Shown here piece by piece: positions 1 through 7,339 of a DNA stretch of 64,000 bases. The number at the start of each line of letters is the position of its first letter. Position 1 is the stretch's first letter. The translations under genes were made by a program, and so were the position numbers. Source of the stretch: Ochrobactrum vermis (GTDB taxonomy: Bacteria > Pseudomonadota > Alphaproteobacteria > Rhizobiales > Rhizobiaceae); assembly GCF_002975205.1 (NCBI RefSeq), contig NZ_PCOC01000002.1, positions 558,001 through 622,000 on the forward strand, written 5' to 3'. The notes beneath the pieces were generated by a model that was not told the DNA's origin, made no database searches, and saw nothing but the letters and a program-made list of their open reading frames with translations.

Positions 1-54
1 GTTGCGCTGGTGAAGGCGGTTTCAGTCGATCGGGCGGCTATTCGGGAAAAATGA
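1..54 (+). CDS. possible 3' end of a gene entering from the left
   Basis: Frame 1 is open from the window edge to a TGA at 52-54 and reads as a plausible 17-residue C-terminus rich in Val, Ala, Arg and Lys. Another frame is also open, to a TAA at 66-68, so the assignment is weak. No function can be given. The gap to 123 shows only the GGGAG ribosome site of the next gene. Confidence 0.25.
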   Translation, partial: VALVKAVSVDRAAIREK

Positions 55-123
55 CGCGGGGACAATAATCCGGTTTCGGCAAATCAGGTTTTGTGCTCCT
101 GTTGCCCGGTTGGGAGAATTTGC

Positions 124-801
124 ATGACTGATTTGCAGAACTGGACGCCGCGCCCCAAGCCGGAACGCAAAGTGCTTGAGGGCCGTTATGTGCGGCTGGA
201 ACCACTGGACCCGAAGAAGCATGGGGATGAACTTTTCGCCGCTTCATCGGTTGCCGATGCGGATCAGCGCTTCACCTGGCTGTTCGAATTTCCACCCGCG
301 ACCCGCGAAGAGTTCGAACCCTGGCTGGAAAAGGTGGCAAAGAGCGAAGATCCGCTGTTTTTCGTGGTGATCGACAAGACGAGCGGCAAGGTGGCCGGGC
401 GGCAGGCGCTGATGCGCACCGATCCGACAAATGGCGTGATCGAGATCGGTAGCATTTATTGGGGGCCGCTGATTTCGCGCAAACCGGCTGCGACCGAAGC
501 CCAGTTCCTGTTCATGCAATATATTTTCGATGAGCTTGGCTATCGCCGCTACGAGTGGAAGTGTCACAATGAAAATGGACCTTCCAAGCGGGCTGCCGAG
601 CGGTTCGGTTTTTCGTTCGAGGGGATTTTTCGCCAGCATATGGTGGCGAAGGGCAAGAACCGCGACACGGCATGGTTTTCCATTCTCGACAGCGAATGGC
701 CTGTCTTGAAGAAAGCCTATCAGGCATGGCTTGCACCGGAAAACTTTGATATTGACGGCCAGCAAAAGAAGAAGCTGGAGGAGTTTCGTGATCGTGGCTG
801 A
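124..801 (+). CDS. GNAT family N-acetyltransferase (RimJ/RimL type)
   Basis: This 225-residue protein is probably an acetyl-CoA-dependent N-acetyltransferase of the RimJ/RimL-like GNAT branch. The N-terminus has the usual strand (RYVRLEPLD, about residues 21-29). The C-terminal half carries the acetyl-CoA-binding region ending in an N-x-x-S-x-R-A-x-E-R-x-G-F pattern (about residues 151-163), typical of RimL-like enzymes that modify amino groups of proteins or small molecules. The ATG at 124 is preferred because GGGAG lies just upstream; an in-frame TTG at 91 would add a Cys-rich, unlikely N-terminus. The substrate cannot be read from sequence. The next gene overlaps its 3' end. Confidence 0.85.
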   Translation: MTDLQNWTPRPKPERKVLEGRYVRLEPLDPKKHGDELFAASSVADADQRFTWLFEFPPATREEFEPWLEKVAKSEDPLFFVVIDKTSGKVAGRQALMRTDPTNGVIEIGSIYWGPLISRKPAATEAQFLFMQYIFDELGYRRYEWKCHNENGPSKRAAERFGFSFEGIFRQHMVAKGKNRDTAWFSILDSEWPVLKKAYQAWLAPENFDIDGQQKKKLEEFRDRG

Positions 802-997
802 ACCGAAGAAGAGCAATCCGGCAATCGCCGCCGCCATTATCCTGATCGGCTTCGGGGTGCTTGCCTATTTCGTGCCGAGCATCATGCTGGCGTTGGGCGA
901 GCGCTCGCAAATCGCGGCGATTATTTTCCCGATTGTTTTCATTCTCGGCTTCTTCGCGATTTTCTGGCTGCGTTCGAAAAGGCAGAAGAGGGACTAA
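788..997 (+). CDS. small two-helix membrane protein
   Basis: A GTG start at 788 lies inside the end of the upstream acetyltransferase gene and follows a strong GGAGGAG ribosome site at about 777-783. The 69-residue product has two hydrophobic segments (about residues 12-32 and 39-60) and a basic C-terminal tail (RSKRQKRD), so it is probably an inner-membrane protein with its C-terminus inside. The overlap suggests translational coupling with the acetyltransferase. No family is recognised and no function is assigned. Confidence 0.65.
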   Translation: MIVAEPKKSNPAIAAAIILIGFGVLAYFVPSIMLALGERSQIAAIIFPIVFILGFFAIFWLRSKRQKRD

Positions 998-2097
998 CCA
1001 ACCAGCGAAGCACTGAGCAACAATGCGCCAGTCAGTGCGATAAACAAGGCGGCGGCGACTTCGATTGCCGCCTTCAGGCGTCCCGACATGGCGTTGCTGC
1101 CTGCAAATCTGAGTGCCGTATTCTTTGCGGTGACGGCCAGCGTGGCGAGAGCAGCCACGGTGATGAATGTACCGAACGCCATAGCGAAGACCGAGAGAAG
1201 CCCGCCGATCATCAGGCCGTTCAGCAGCGCGAAAGTCAGTACGATCAGCGCACCCGAGCAGGGGCGCAGGCCCACCGATAAAATCGCCGACCAGGCCGTC
1301 TTCCAGTTGAAATCTTCACCGAGCGTCGACGGGTCGGCGATATGGGCATTGCCGCACGCGGCGCACACATCAGCTTCACCGATGAAGATATGATCCGCTG
1401 CAGTGGCGGTGGCCGGCTTGTAGCTGAGTTTCACCGTGCTTCCGGCAGCTGCTGCTCGTGTGGTTTGCGAAATACTGCCCTGCCATGCCGGACCGGATGC
1501 CATTGCGGGTTCAGGCGCGGAAGCGAAAAGCGACGAGGCCGGACTGGGGCTTGCATCATCCCGCTTCTTGAAAAGCAGCGGCAGTTTGCGCAGCAGAAGC
1601 CAGAGGCCGAAAAACAGGACAAGCGCAAAACTCGCAATTTCCATGTAGCGGGCGGTCTGGTTCATGGAAATGCCGGTGCCGCGCAGCAGGAACCATGCGA
1701 GACCGACGACCGCAATCGCCATGATGGCCTGCAAAAGCGATGAAATGAAAGACAGGAAGATGCCGCGCCGGAGCGCCGTTTCATTGGCGATCATATAGGA
1801 GGAGATGACGGCTTTGCCGTGGCCAGGCCCTGCCGCATGAAAAATACCGTAGACGAAGGAAAGCCCGACCAGAACCGAAGCCTGCCAAGGATCTTCGCGC
1901 ATGGCTTTCAGCGCGTTTGTCATGGCGAGATAGAACGTGCGCTGCTGCTCGTTCATCCAGAGGATGATATGCGCGAAAGGCCCAGTCGGCTTCATCGCCA
2001 CCTCATTCGCGCCAATGCCGAGCGATGACTGCGCATAGGCTTGCGCAACAATCATCGTAAGGCAAAGGGTTAGAATGATGGTAGCCGGTTTTCTCAT
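994..2097 (-). CDS. NicO/RcnA-type metal transporter (ZevB-like)
   Basis: This 367-residue polytopic membrane protein belongs to the NicO family of nickel/cobalt/zinc permeases. It starts with a signal-like segment ending in AQA, then has the family motif HAAGPGHGKAV (about residues 81-91), several membrane helices and a second half with LRPCSGALIVL. The cytoplasmic or periplasmic linker carries CAACGNAH, a likely metal ligand cluster. The ATG at 2097 overlaps the stop codon of the DUF1007 gene (TGATG), indicating coupled translation; a start nine codons earlier would be buried in that gene. DUF1007/NicO pairs act in zinc uptake in Haemophilus (ZevAB), so zinc or nickel is the likely substrate. 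Direction of transport is not proven. Confidence 0.8.
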   Translation of the reverse strand: MRKPATIILTLCLTMIVAQAYAQSSLGIGANEVAMKPTGPFAHIILWMNEQQRTFYLAMTNALKAMREDPWQASVLVGLSFVYGIFHAAGPGHGKAVISSYMIANETALRRGIFLSFISSLLQAIMAIAVVGLAWFLLRGTGISMNQTARYMEIASFALVLFFGLWLLLRKLPLLFKKRDDASPSPASSLFASAPEPAMASGPAWQGSISQTTRAAAAGSTVKLSYKPATATAADHIFIGEADVCAACGNAHIADPSTLGEDFNWKTAWSAILSVGLRPCSGALIVLTFALLNGLMIGGLLSVFAMAFGTFITVAALATLAVTAKNTALRFAGSNAMSGRLKAAIEVAAALFIALTGALLLSASLVG

Positions 2098-2801
2098 CAG
2101 CCTGTCTTTCCTTTTGCTGCGCAATCAATTTCGAGACGGGTTGCGAAAATTTTCGACATGTCCGTGCCTGTCGGATCGTTGAAGAAAGCATCGGTCAACG
2201 TCGCCTGGTTCTGGGCGAGGGCCTCATCCGGATTGGGTCGCACGACCTTAGAGGTGCAGCCTGGGGGCAGGCCTTTCACGACCAGATCGCTGTCATTCAT
2301 GTAATCGATGGCGGTATAGAAGGTCGGGTCATAGACACCGAAGCTGATCTTGTGGCCAGCGGCGAGTTTCAAAGGCTTTTCAGGCTTGCTCGTGAATATT
2401 ATGAGCAGGCGATTGTCGGTGAAATCTGCTGCAAGATCGGTCGGCCTCGCCATTTTCACATCTTTGCCGTCGTCCAGAACGGTCTGGAAATATTTGAATT
2501 CGGCAATTGAACCATTGATGACGTGGCCGAGGTCGATCAGCTCGTTTTTGTCGAGCTGAAGATCGCCATTCTTGTCGAATTCCATCAGAACGGTTGAAGA
2601 GAAAACGTCGTCGAAACGCCAGACATGGGCCAATTGTTGCACTGTGCCGTCCGGGGCGACGGTCAACTCGAGCCGCGCTTCGGCAAAGACATGCGGGTGG
2701 GCGAGCACAAGCGTTGGGAAGCATCCCGTCAGCAACGCGATTGCCGCAGGCCGGATGAAACGACGCTTGAGCCAGGACGAAACCACCATAGAAGATTCCA
2801 T
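2097..2801 (-). CDS. DUF1007 family periplasmic protein (ZevA-like)
   Basis: The 234-residue protein has a long hydrophobic signal region ending near LVLA, immediately followed by HPHVF, the hallmark of DUF1007 proteins once the signal is removed. At residues 76-87 it has DKNGDLQLDKNE, which fits a canonical EF-hand calcium loop (ligand positions 1, 3, 5, 7, 9 and 12). It is the first gene of a two-gene operon with the NicO permease, and its stop overlaps the permease start. By analogy with ZevA it probably binds or passes metal to the permease in the periplasm. This role is inferred from the family pairing. Confidence 0.8.
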   Translation of the reverse strand: MESSMVVSSWLKRRFIRPAAIALLTGCFPTLVLAHPHVFAEARLELTVAPDGTVQQLAHVWRFDDVFSSTVLMEFDKNGDLQLDKNELIDLGHVINGSIAEFKYFQTVLDDGKDVKMARPTDLAADFTDNRLLIIFTSKPEKPLKLAAGHKISFGVYDPTFYTAIDYMNDSDLVVKGLPPGCTSKVVRPNPDEALAQNQATLTDAFFNDPTGTDMSKIFATRLEIDCAAKGKTG

Positions 2802-2840
2802 TTTATCACGCTTATGCCCGAAGGCGGCGAAAGTGCGACG

Positions 2841-3734
2841 CTATTCCCGCTCCTTGAACCATTGGGTCAGAAAATCGACCAATGCCCGGATTTTTGCTGG
2901 TAGATAGCGTCGGTGCGGATAAACCGCATAGATGCCGCCATCCTTCACGATGAATTCGTCGAGGCAGGCGATCAGTCTGCCGCGTTCGATTTCCTCTTCG
3001 GCGATGAAGGCTGGAAGCATACAGAAGCCGAGACCGGCCAATGCGGCATTCTTGGTGGCAACCGGACTGTTCACTTCAATCGGACCGTTGACGGGAACCG
3101 TCATCATCGAACCGTCGGTATTGCGGAAATGCCAGTTGTTGCGCGAGCGTGCATTGGTATCGATGATGCATGGCCGGTCGGCGAGATCTTCGGGGCGTTC
3201 TGGCTTGCCGACGCGGGCGATCAGTTCAGGCGCACCGCACAGGATTGAATGGAACGGTGACAGTCTCTTTGCAATGAGGGAGGAATCCTGCAAGCGCGTG
3301 ATGCGGATCGCAAGATCGAAGCCCTCTTCCACCAGATCGACAAAACGATCGTCCAGCCGCACGTCGAGAACGATTTCCGGATGCGCGAGGCAGAAGTCGA
3401 TCAGTGACTGTCCGATGACCGCATCGGCAAAAGTGCGCGGGGCGGAAAGTTTGATGCGCCCGCGCGCATCCGAACTGGTTTCGCTGACGGCATCCTGCAG
3501 CGCGTCTATCTCGCGGATGATTTCAATAGCGCGGTGATAATAGGTGTGACCTGCTTCGGTCAGTGAGAACTGTCGTGTGGTGCGGTTCAACAGGCGCGCG
3601 CCAAGCTCGTCCTCCAGTTCGCGCACATATTTGGAAAGGAGTGCCTTGGAGCGCCCGATCTTTCGCGCTGCGGCGGAAAAGCCTTCCGCCTCAACCACGT
3701 CGATGAAGGCGCGCATACGTGTGAGGGTGTCCAT
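2841..3734 (-). CDS. LysR family transcriptional regulator
   Basis: The 297-residue protein has an N-terminal winged helix-turn-helix (about residues 1-60, with GFSAAARKIGRSKALLSKYV and LGARLLNRTTR) and a C-terminal type 2 periplasmic-fold effector domain (about 90-295). It resembles the CrgA/DmlR-type branch of LysR regulators. It lies only three bases after the amidase stop on the same strand, so the two are probably co-transcribed. That differs from the usual divergent layout in which a LysR protein controls its neighbour from a shared promoter. The effector is unknown. Confidence 0.9.
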   Translation of the reverse strand: MDTLTRMRAFIDVVEAEGFSAAARKIGRSKALLSKYVRELEDELGARLLNRTTRQFSLTEAGHTYYHRAIEIIREIDALQDAVSETSSDARGRIKLSAPRTFADAVIGQSLIDFCLAHPEIVLDVRLDDRFVDLVEEGFDLAIRITRLQDSSLIAKRLSPFHSILCGAPELIARVGKPERPEDLADRPCIIDTNARSRNNWHFRNTDGSMMTVPVNGPIEVNSPVATKNAALAGLGFCMLPAFIAEEEIERGRLIACLDEFIVKDGGIYAVYPHRRYLPAKIRALVDFLTQWFKERE

Positions 3735-3737
3735 GGT

Positions 3738-4925
3738 CTAGCCCCGCTTCCCGATAATGTCTTTGGCCAATGCGATCAGCGCCCGGTCGCTGCCGCGTGG
3801 TCCGATGAAGGAAATGCCGCAGGGCGCGCCGTGCACCGTGCCCAGTGGCAGGGTGATCTGCGGCAGGCCGGAAAGCACAGACAGGCAGAGCAGACGCAAA
3901 GCCTGCTCGCGATAGGCCTGCAAGGTTTCGAAAGGTTCATTTGCAAGCGGTGCCGCGCCCGGCACGGTCGGCAGCACCAGCACGGCATCCTGGCCGATGA
4001 TCTGTTCGAGTTCCTGCGTGAAATGCGCCCGGCGCACACGCTGGCTGGCAACAAGTTCAGCGGCGATTTCCGCCCCGAAGGCAAAACGGTCCGCGACGCC
4101 GGGGCCGAGCTTGCGATGGCCCGAAGAAATCCAGCCGCCGTGTGTGGCCCAGGCTTCCGCACCCTGAATATGGCGGAAGACCAGATAAAGCTCATCTATT
4201 GAGAGTGTCGGCTGGCTGGCCGCCTTGAGGCCCGAGAAGTGCCGACGCACTTCGGCGAACATTGCGCGATAGGCATCTGTTTCTTCCTGCCCGAGCAGAA
4301 GCTGCTCCAGAACCGGCATATAGAGAAGCTGTGTCAGCTCGAATTCTTGCTCATCGTAGCCAAGCAGGATGGCACCAACCCGGTCATAGAGTTGGATGTC
4401 ACGCGCAAACCATCCAATCGTATCGAGTGAAGGCGCAAGCGGCATGATGCCTTCGAGCGGAATGCGGCCATGGGTGGTCCGCAAACCGACGAGACCGCAG
4501 AAGCTCGCAGGCGCCCGGATGGAGCCACCTGTATCGGAGCCAAGCGCGATATCGGCGATCTTACCCGCCACTGCCGCTGCCGAACCGGATGACGAGCCGC
4601 CGGTAACGCGGTCCGGTGCTGCGGGATTGATCGGATAGGCGAAATGCGAATTCTGCCCCATCAGAGAGAAGGCCAGTTCATCAGTCTGGGCCTTGCCGAC
4701 AAATTCGGCGCCGGCGTCGAGAAGCTTCGCCACCACAGGAGCCGATCTTTCGGCGACAGGTGATTCGGCCTCGATCTGCGGATTGCCGCATCCGGTCACC
4801 ATTCCGGCGGCATCATAAATGTCTTTTACGGCTAGCCGTTCACCTTTAAGCGGCCCACTCGATGCGTGAACAGGCGGCTTTTCGGGTTTTGCAATGATGG
4901 CGTTGAAGGGGTCGACACTAGCCAT
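3738..4925 (-). CDS. amidase, amidase-signature family
   Basis: This 395-residue enzyme hydrolyses an amide bond by the Ser-cisSer-Lys mechanism. The catalytic Lys is in LAVKDIYDAAG (K34), the Gly/Ser-rich motif GGSSSGSAAA supplies the cis-Ser (S111), and SDTGGSIRAPA supplies the nucleophile (S135). The 24-residue spacing of the two serines is that of the family. It is shorter than GatA and there are no gatB or gatC genes, so a stand-alone amidase is more likely than a tRNA amidotransferase subunit. Substrate unknown. The start ATG lies within an 11-base inverted repeat whose other arm is 72 bases upstream. Confidence 0.88.
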   Translation of the reverse strand: MASVDPFNAIIAKPEKPPVHASSGPLKGERLAVKDIYDAAGMVTGCGNPQIEAESPVAERSAPVVAKLLDAGAEFVGKAQTDELAFSLMGQNSHFAYPINPAAPDRVTGGSSSGSAAAVAGKIADIALGSDTGGSIRAPASFCGLVGLRTTHGRIPLEGIMPLAPSLDTIGWFARDIQLYDRVGAILLGYDEQEFELTQLLYMPVLEQLLLGQEETDAYRAMFAEVRRHFSGLKAASQPTLSIDELYLVFRHIQGAEAWATHGGWISSGHRKLGPGVADRFAFGAEIAAELVASQRVRRAHFTQELEQIIGQDAVLVLPTVPGAAPLANEPFETLQAYREQALRLLCLSVLSGLPQITLPLGTVHGAPCGISFIGPRGSDRALIALAKDIIGKRG

Positions 4926-5102
4926 TGTTCACAACATGCAGCAATTAACGGTATGTTTACGCTCTTTCGAGGCGAGTCTGAGCGGAGAATGTTTCACTTA
5001 TATTGAACAATGGCAAGCGTGCCGTTCAACGTGATTCCGCCAAAAATAAATTTGTCCGGAGAATTTTTGTCATTGAATGGTCACGACTTTGCGCTTATAT
5101 CG
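4926..5102. promoter_or_regulatory. divergent promoter region, amidase / ornithine decarboxylase
   Basis: No convincing gene lies here. GCCATTGTTCA (4921-4931) and its exact reverse complement (5004-5014) flank 72 bases. A possible rightward promoter for the decarboxylase leader is TTGAAT (5073-5078) and TTATAT (5095-5100), 16 bases apart. The amidase promoter must also lie here, but I cannot fix its boxes. Confidence 0.35.
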
Positions 5103-5505
5103 CGCTTGCCCAAAGTCGCACGTGCCTGTGGGTGTCCGCCGATCCTCGAATGGTGAGGAATTCGGTACGGTACCTGGACCTAACCGCTCCAGTCGATCTG
5201 TTGGCCAACCGCCAGATCGAGGACATCTTGAAGCAACGACGGTGCGGGCCTTTCTAGTGTCTTTCGGCTGTCCAAAAGCCGAAACTGCTGAAGAGGCACA
5301 CCTTCATTGCCAGAAGTGCGGATGCGGTTCTCCAATTCCAATCCAAGGCAGACAAAGCGGAGTAACGCGGGTTTAGCGTTGTTCCATCGCCGCATGAGTT
5401 TTCGCGTGACATCAGCACCTCCAAAGGCTGGCCTCACGGCGGATGCGTTCATGCACACTTTGTCCCTTTGAACGCGGCACGATCAAGCCGTGTGGGAGAA
5501 CGACC
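5103..5505 (+). ncRNA. candidate speF leader RNA upstream of ornithine decarboxylase
   Basis: About 400 bases of leader precede the decarboxylase and hold no convincing gene. It contains several potential stems, the clearest being TTTCGGCT (5262-5269) pairing with AGCCGAAA (5277-5284) around a seven-base loop. Alphaproteobacterial ornithine decarboxylase genes are known to carry a conserved structured leader, the speF motif, and position, length and gene context fit it. I infer membership from context and did not align it to the covariance model. The leader would be expected to tune decarboxylase expression to polyamine or ornithine supply. Confidence 0.5.
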
Positions 5506-6639
5506 ATGGCAACGCAGCGTATTATCGATTTCCTCAACACCCGCCGTCCAGACGGTCCTTGCCTCGTCGTCGACACCGACGTCGTGCGCGAAAACTATCA
5601 GAATTTTGAAAAGGCATTGCCTTACTCGCGCATTTTCTATGCTGTGAAGGCAAATCCTGCACCTGAAGTCCTGCGTCTTCTTGCATCGCTTGGCTCGTGC
5701 TTCGATACGGCATCGGTTGCCGAAATCGAAATGGCACTGGAAGCTGGCGCAACGCCAAACCGCATCTCTTATGGCAACACCATCAAGAAGGAGCGCGATG
5801 TTGCGCGCGCTTTCGAGCTGGGCATTCGCCTTTATGCGGTCGACTGCGTGGAAGAAGTCGAGAAGGTTGCTCGCGCAGCTCCCGGCAGCCGCGTGTTCTG
5901 CCGCGTGCTGACCGATGGTGAAGGCGCCGAATGGCCACTGTCGCGCAAATTCGGTTGCGTGCCTGCCATGGCAATCGACGTGCTGCGTCATGCAAAGTCG
6001 CTCGGCCTCGACTCCTACGGTGTATCATTCCACGTCGGCTCGCAGCAGACGGACCTCAGCGCATGGGATCGCGCTCTTGGCGATGCTGCATCGGTATTCC
6101 GCACGCTGGCTGATGAAGGCATCGTCCTTCGCATGGTCAATATGGGTGGCGGTTTCCCAACCCGCTACCTCAAGGACGTACCGACTGCACAGGCTTACGG
6201 CATGGCGATCTTCGATGCACTGTCGAAGCATTTCGGCAACCGCATTCCGGAAACCATCATTGAACCGGGCCGTGGCATGGTTGGCAATGCAGGCGTGATC
6301 AAGACCGAAGTGGTTCTGGTTTCGCGCAAGTCGGACAACGACAATGTTCGTTGGGTCTATCTCGACATCGGCAAATTCGGCGGTTTGGCCGAAACCATGG
6401 ACGAGGCGATCCGCTACCAGATCGTGACCCCGCGCGACGGCGGCGAAACCGAACCTTGCGTGCTGGCTGGCCCAACCTGCGACAGTGCGGATGTTCTTTA
6501 TGAAAAGACGCCGTATCCGCTGCCGGTTTCGCTGACCATCGGTGATGAAGTTCTCATCGAAGGCACAGGCGCCTACACCACCACCTATTCGGCGGTGGCG
6601 TTCAACGGCTTCGAACCGCTCCGATCCTACGTCATCTGA
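5506..6639 (+). CDS. odc: ornithine decarboxylase (fold III, PLP-dependent)
   Basis: This 377-residue enzyme of the alanine-racemase-like fold III group converts ornithine, possibly also lysine, to putrescine or cadaverine with pyridoxal phosphate. FYAVKANP carries the PLP-binding Lys (K48), SFHVGSQ and the glycine-rich MVNMGGGFP bind cofactor, EPGRGMV binds phosphate, and GPTCDSADV supplies the active-site Cys (C325). The length matches short bacterial enzymes rather than the large fold I SpeC. ATG 5506 is chosen because GGGAG lies about ten bases upstream; an upstream in-frame start would run into the structured leader. Lysine/ornithine dual specificity cannot be excluded. Confidence 0.92.
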   Translation: MATQRIIDFLNTRRPDGPCLVVDTDVVRENYQNFEKALPYSRIFYAVKANPAPEVLRLLASLGSCFDTASVAEIEMALEAGATPNRISYGNTIKKERDVARAFELGIRLYAVDCVEEVEKVARAAPGSRVFCRVLTDGEGAEWPLSRKFGCVPAMAIDVLRHAKSLGLDSYGVSFHVGSQQTDLSAWDRALGDAASVFRTLADEGIVLRMVNMGGGFPTRYLKDVPTAQAYGMAIFDALSKHFGNRIPETIIEPGRGMVGNAGVIKTEVVLVSRKSDNDNVRWVYLDIGKFGGLAETMDEAIRYQIVTPRDGGETEPCVLAGPTCDSADVLYEKTPYPLPVSLTIGDEVLIEGTGAYTTTYSAVAFNGFEPLRSYVI

Positions 6640-6735
6640 TCATTCGGATCTAAGCACGAATGATCCTCTCAATCCGTCTGGTGCTGCAAGGCGCTGGACG
6701 GGGTGTGCTGCTGCCGCTTTGCGGGGATAGATGTC

Positions 6736-7338
6736 ATGAATGCAACTCTGGAAATTCAGGAAAATACCGCAACCGTCGTCGTTCCGGCTTTTACAATAGC
6801 GGGCGAAACGCTGGAGCACGTGCTTGCGCGCGAAGCGCTGCTTGACCGTGCCATGGGCGAAGGCCGTCGCCGGAAATCATCGGAAAAGCTGCGTCGCGGT
6901 CGTCTGCCCGCAGAAGGGCTGGCTTTTGCAGCACTTGGCGAAGACGGGTTGCTCGCAGGTACTGTGCGACTATGGGATGTCCATGCCGGTCTCGATGCTT
7001 TCGGCTTTCCGGTGTCCGCCTTGCTGCTCGGCCCGCTGGCCGTCGATCCATCGGCTGCCGGTTGCGGCATCGGTTCGGCGTTGATGCGCCATGCGATTGA
7101 TGAAGCAGGATGCCGTGGCCACGGCGCGATCCTGTTGGTCGGCGATCCGGAATATTATGAGCGCTTCGGCTTCACCGCCGAAAAGACCGGTGAACTTGCC
7201 ATGCCCGGCCCATATGAGAAGCGTCGTTTTCTGGCACTGGAACTGAAGCCCGGCCATCTAGATGGGGCGCATGGCATCCTGCGTGCCAGCGGACGCAAGG
7301 TGCCGCGCGTCGAGACTTCTTTGCGTCAGTCCGCTTGA
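6736..7338 (+). CDS. GNAT N-acetyltransferase, YhbS-like
   Basis: The 200-residue protein has the acetyl-CoA motif LAVDPSAAGCGIGSALM (about residues 101-117) followed by LVGDPEYYERFGF (134-146), a combination typical of the YhbS-like GNAT group. The ATG at 6736 has GCGGGGA about eight bases upstream; an earlier alternative start adds only a Cys-rich stretch. It follows the decarboxylase in the same direction about 100 bases on and may be co-expressed. Acetylation of polyamines is a tempting idea from the neighbourhood, but nothing in the sequence shows it. Confidence 0.85.
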   Translation: MNATLEIQENTATVVVPAFTIAGETLEHVLAREALLDRAMGEGRRRKSSEKLRRGRLPAEGLAFAALGEDGLLAGTVRLWDVHAGLDAFGFPVSALLLGPLAVDPSAAGCGIGSALMRHAIDEAGCRGHGAILLVGDPEYYERFGFTAEKTGELAMPGPYEKRRFLALELKPGHLDGAHGILRASGRKVPRVETSLRQSA

Positions 7339-7339
7339 G

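Noticed and set aside
3738..4925. Amidase as GatA of the tRNA-dependent amidotransferase
   Set aside because: It is about 90 residues shorter than typical GatA and has no gatB or gatC neighbour; a LysR gene follows instead.
5003..5458. Several short open frames in the decarboxylase leader
   Set aside because: No good ribosome sites, Cys/Arg-rich products, and they overlap a probable structured RNA leader. A regulatory leader peptide cannot be fully excluded.
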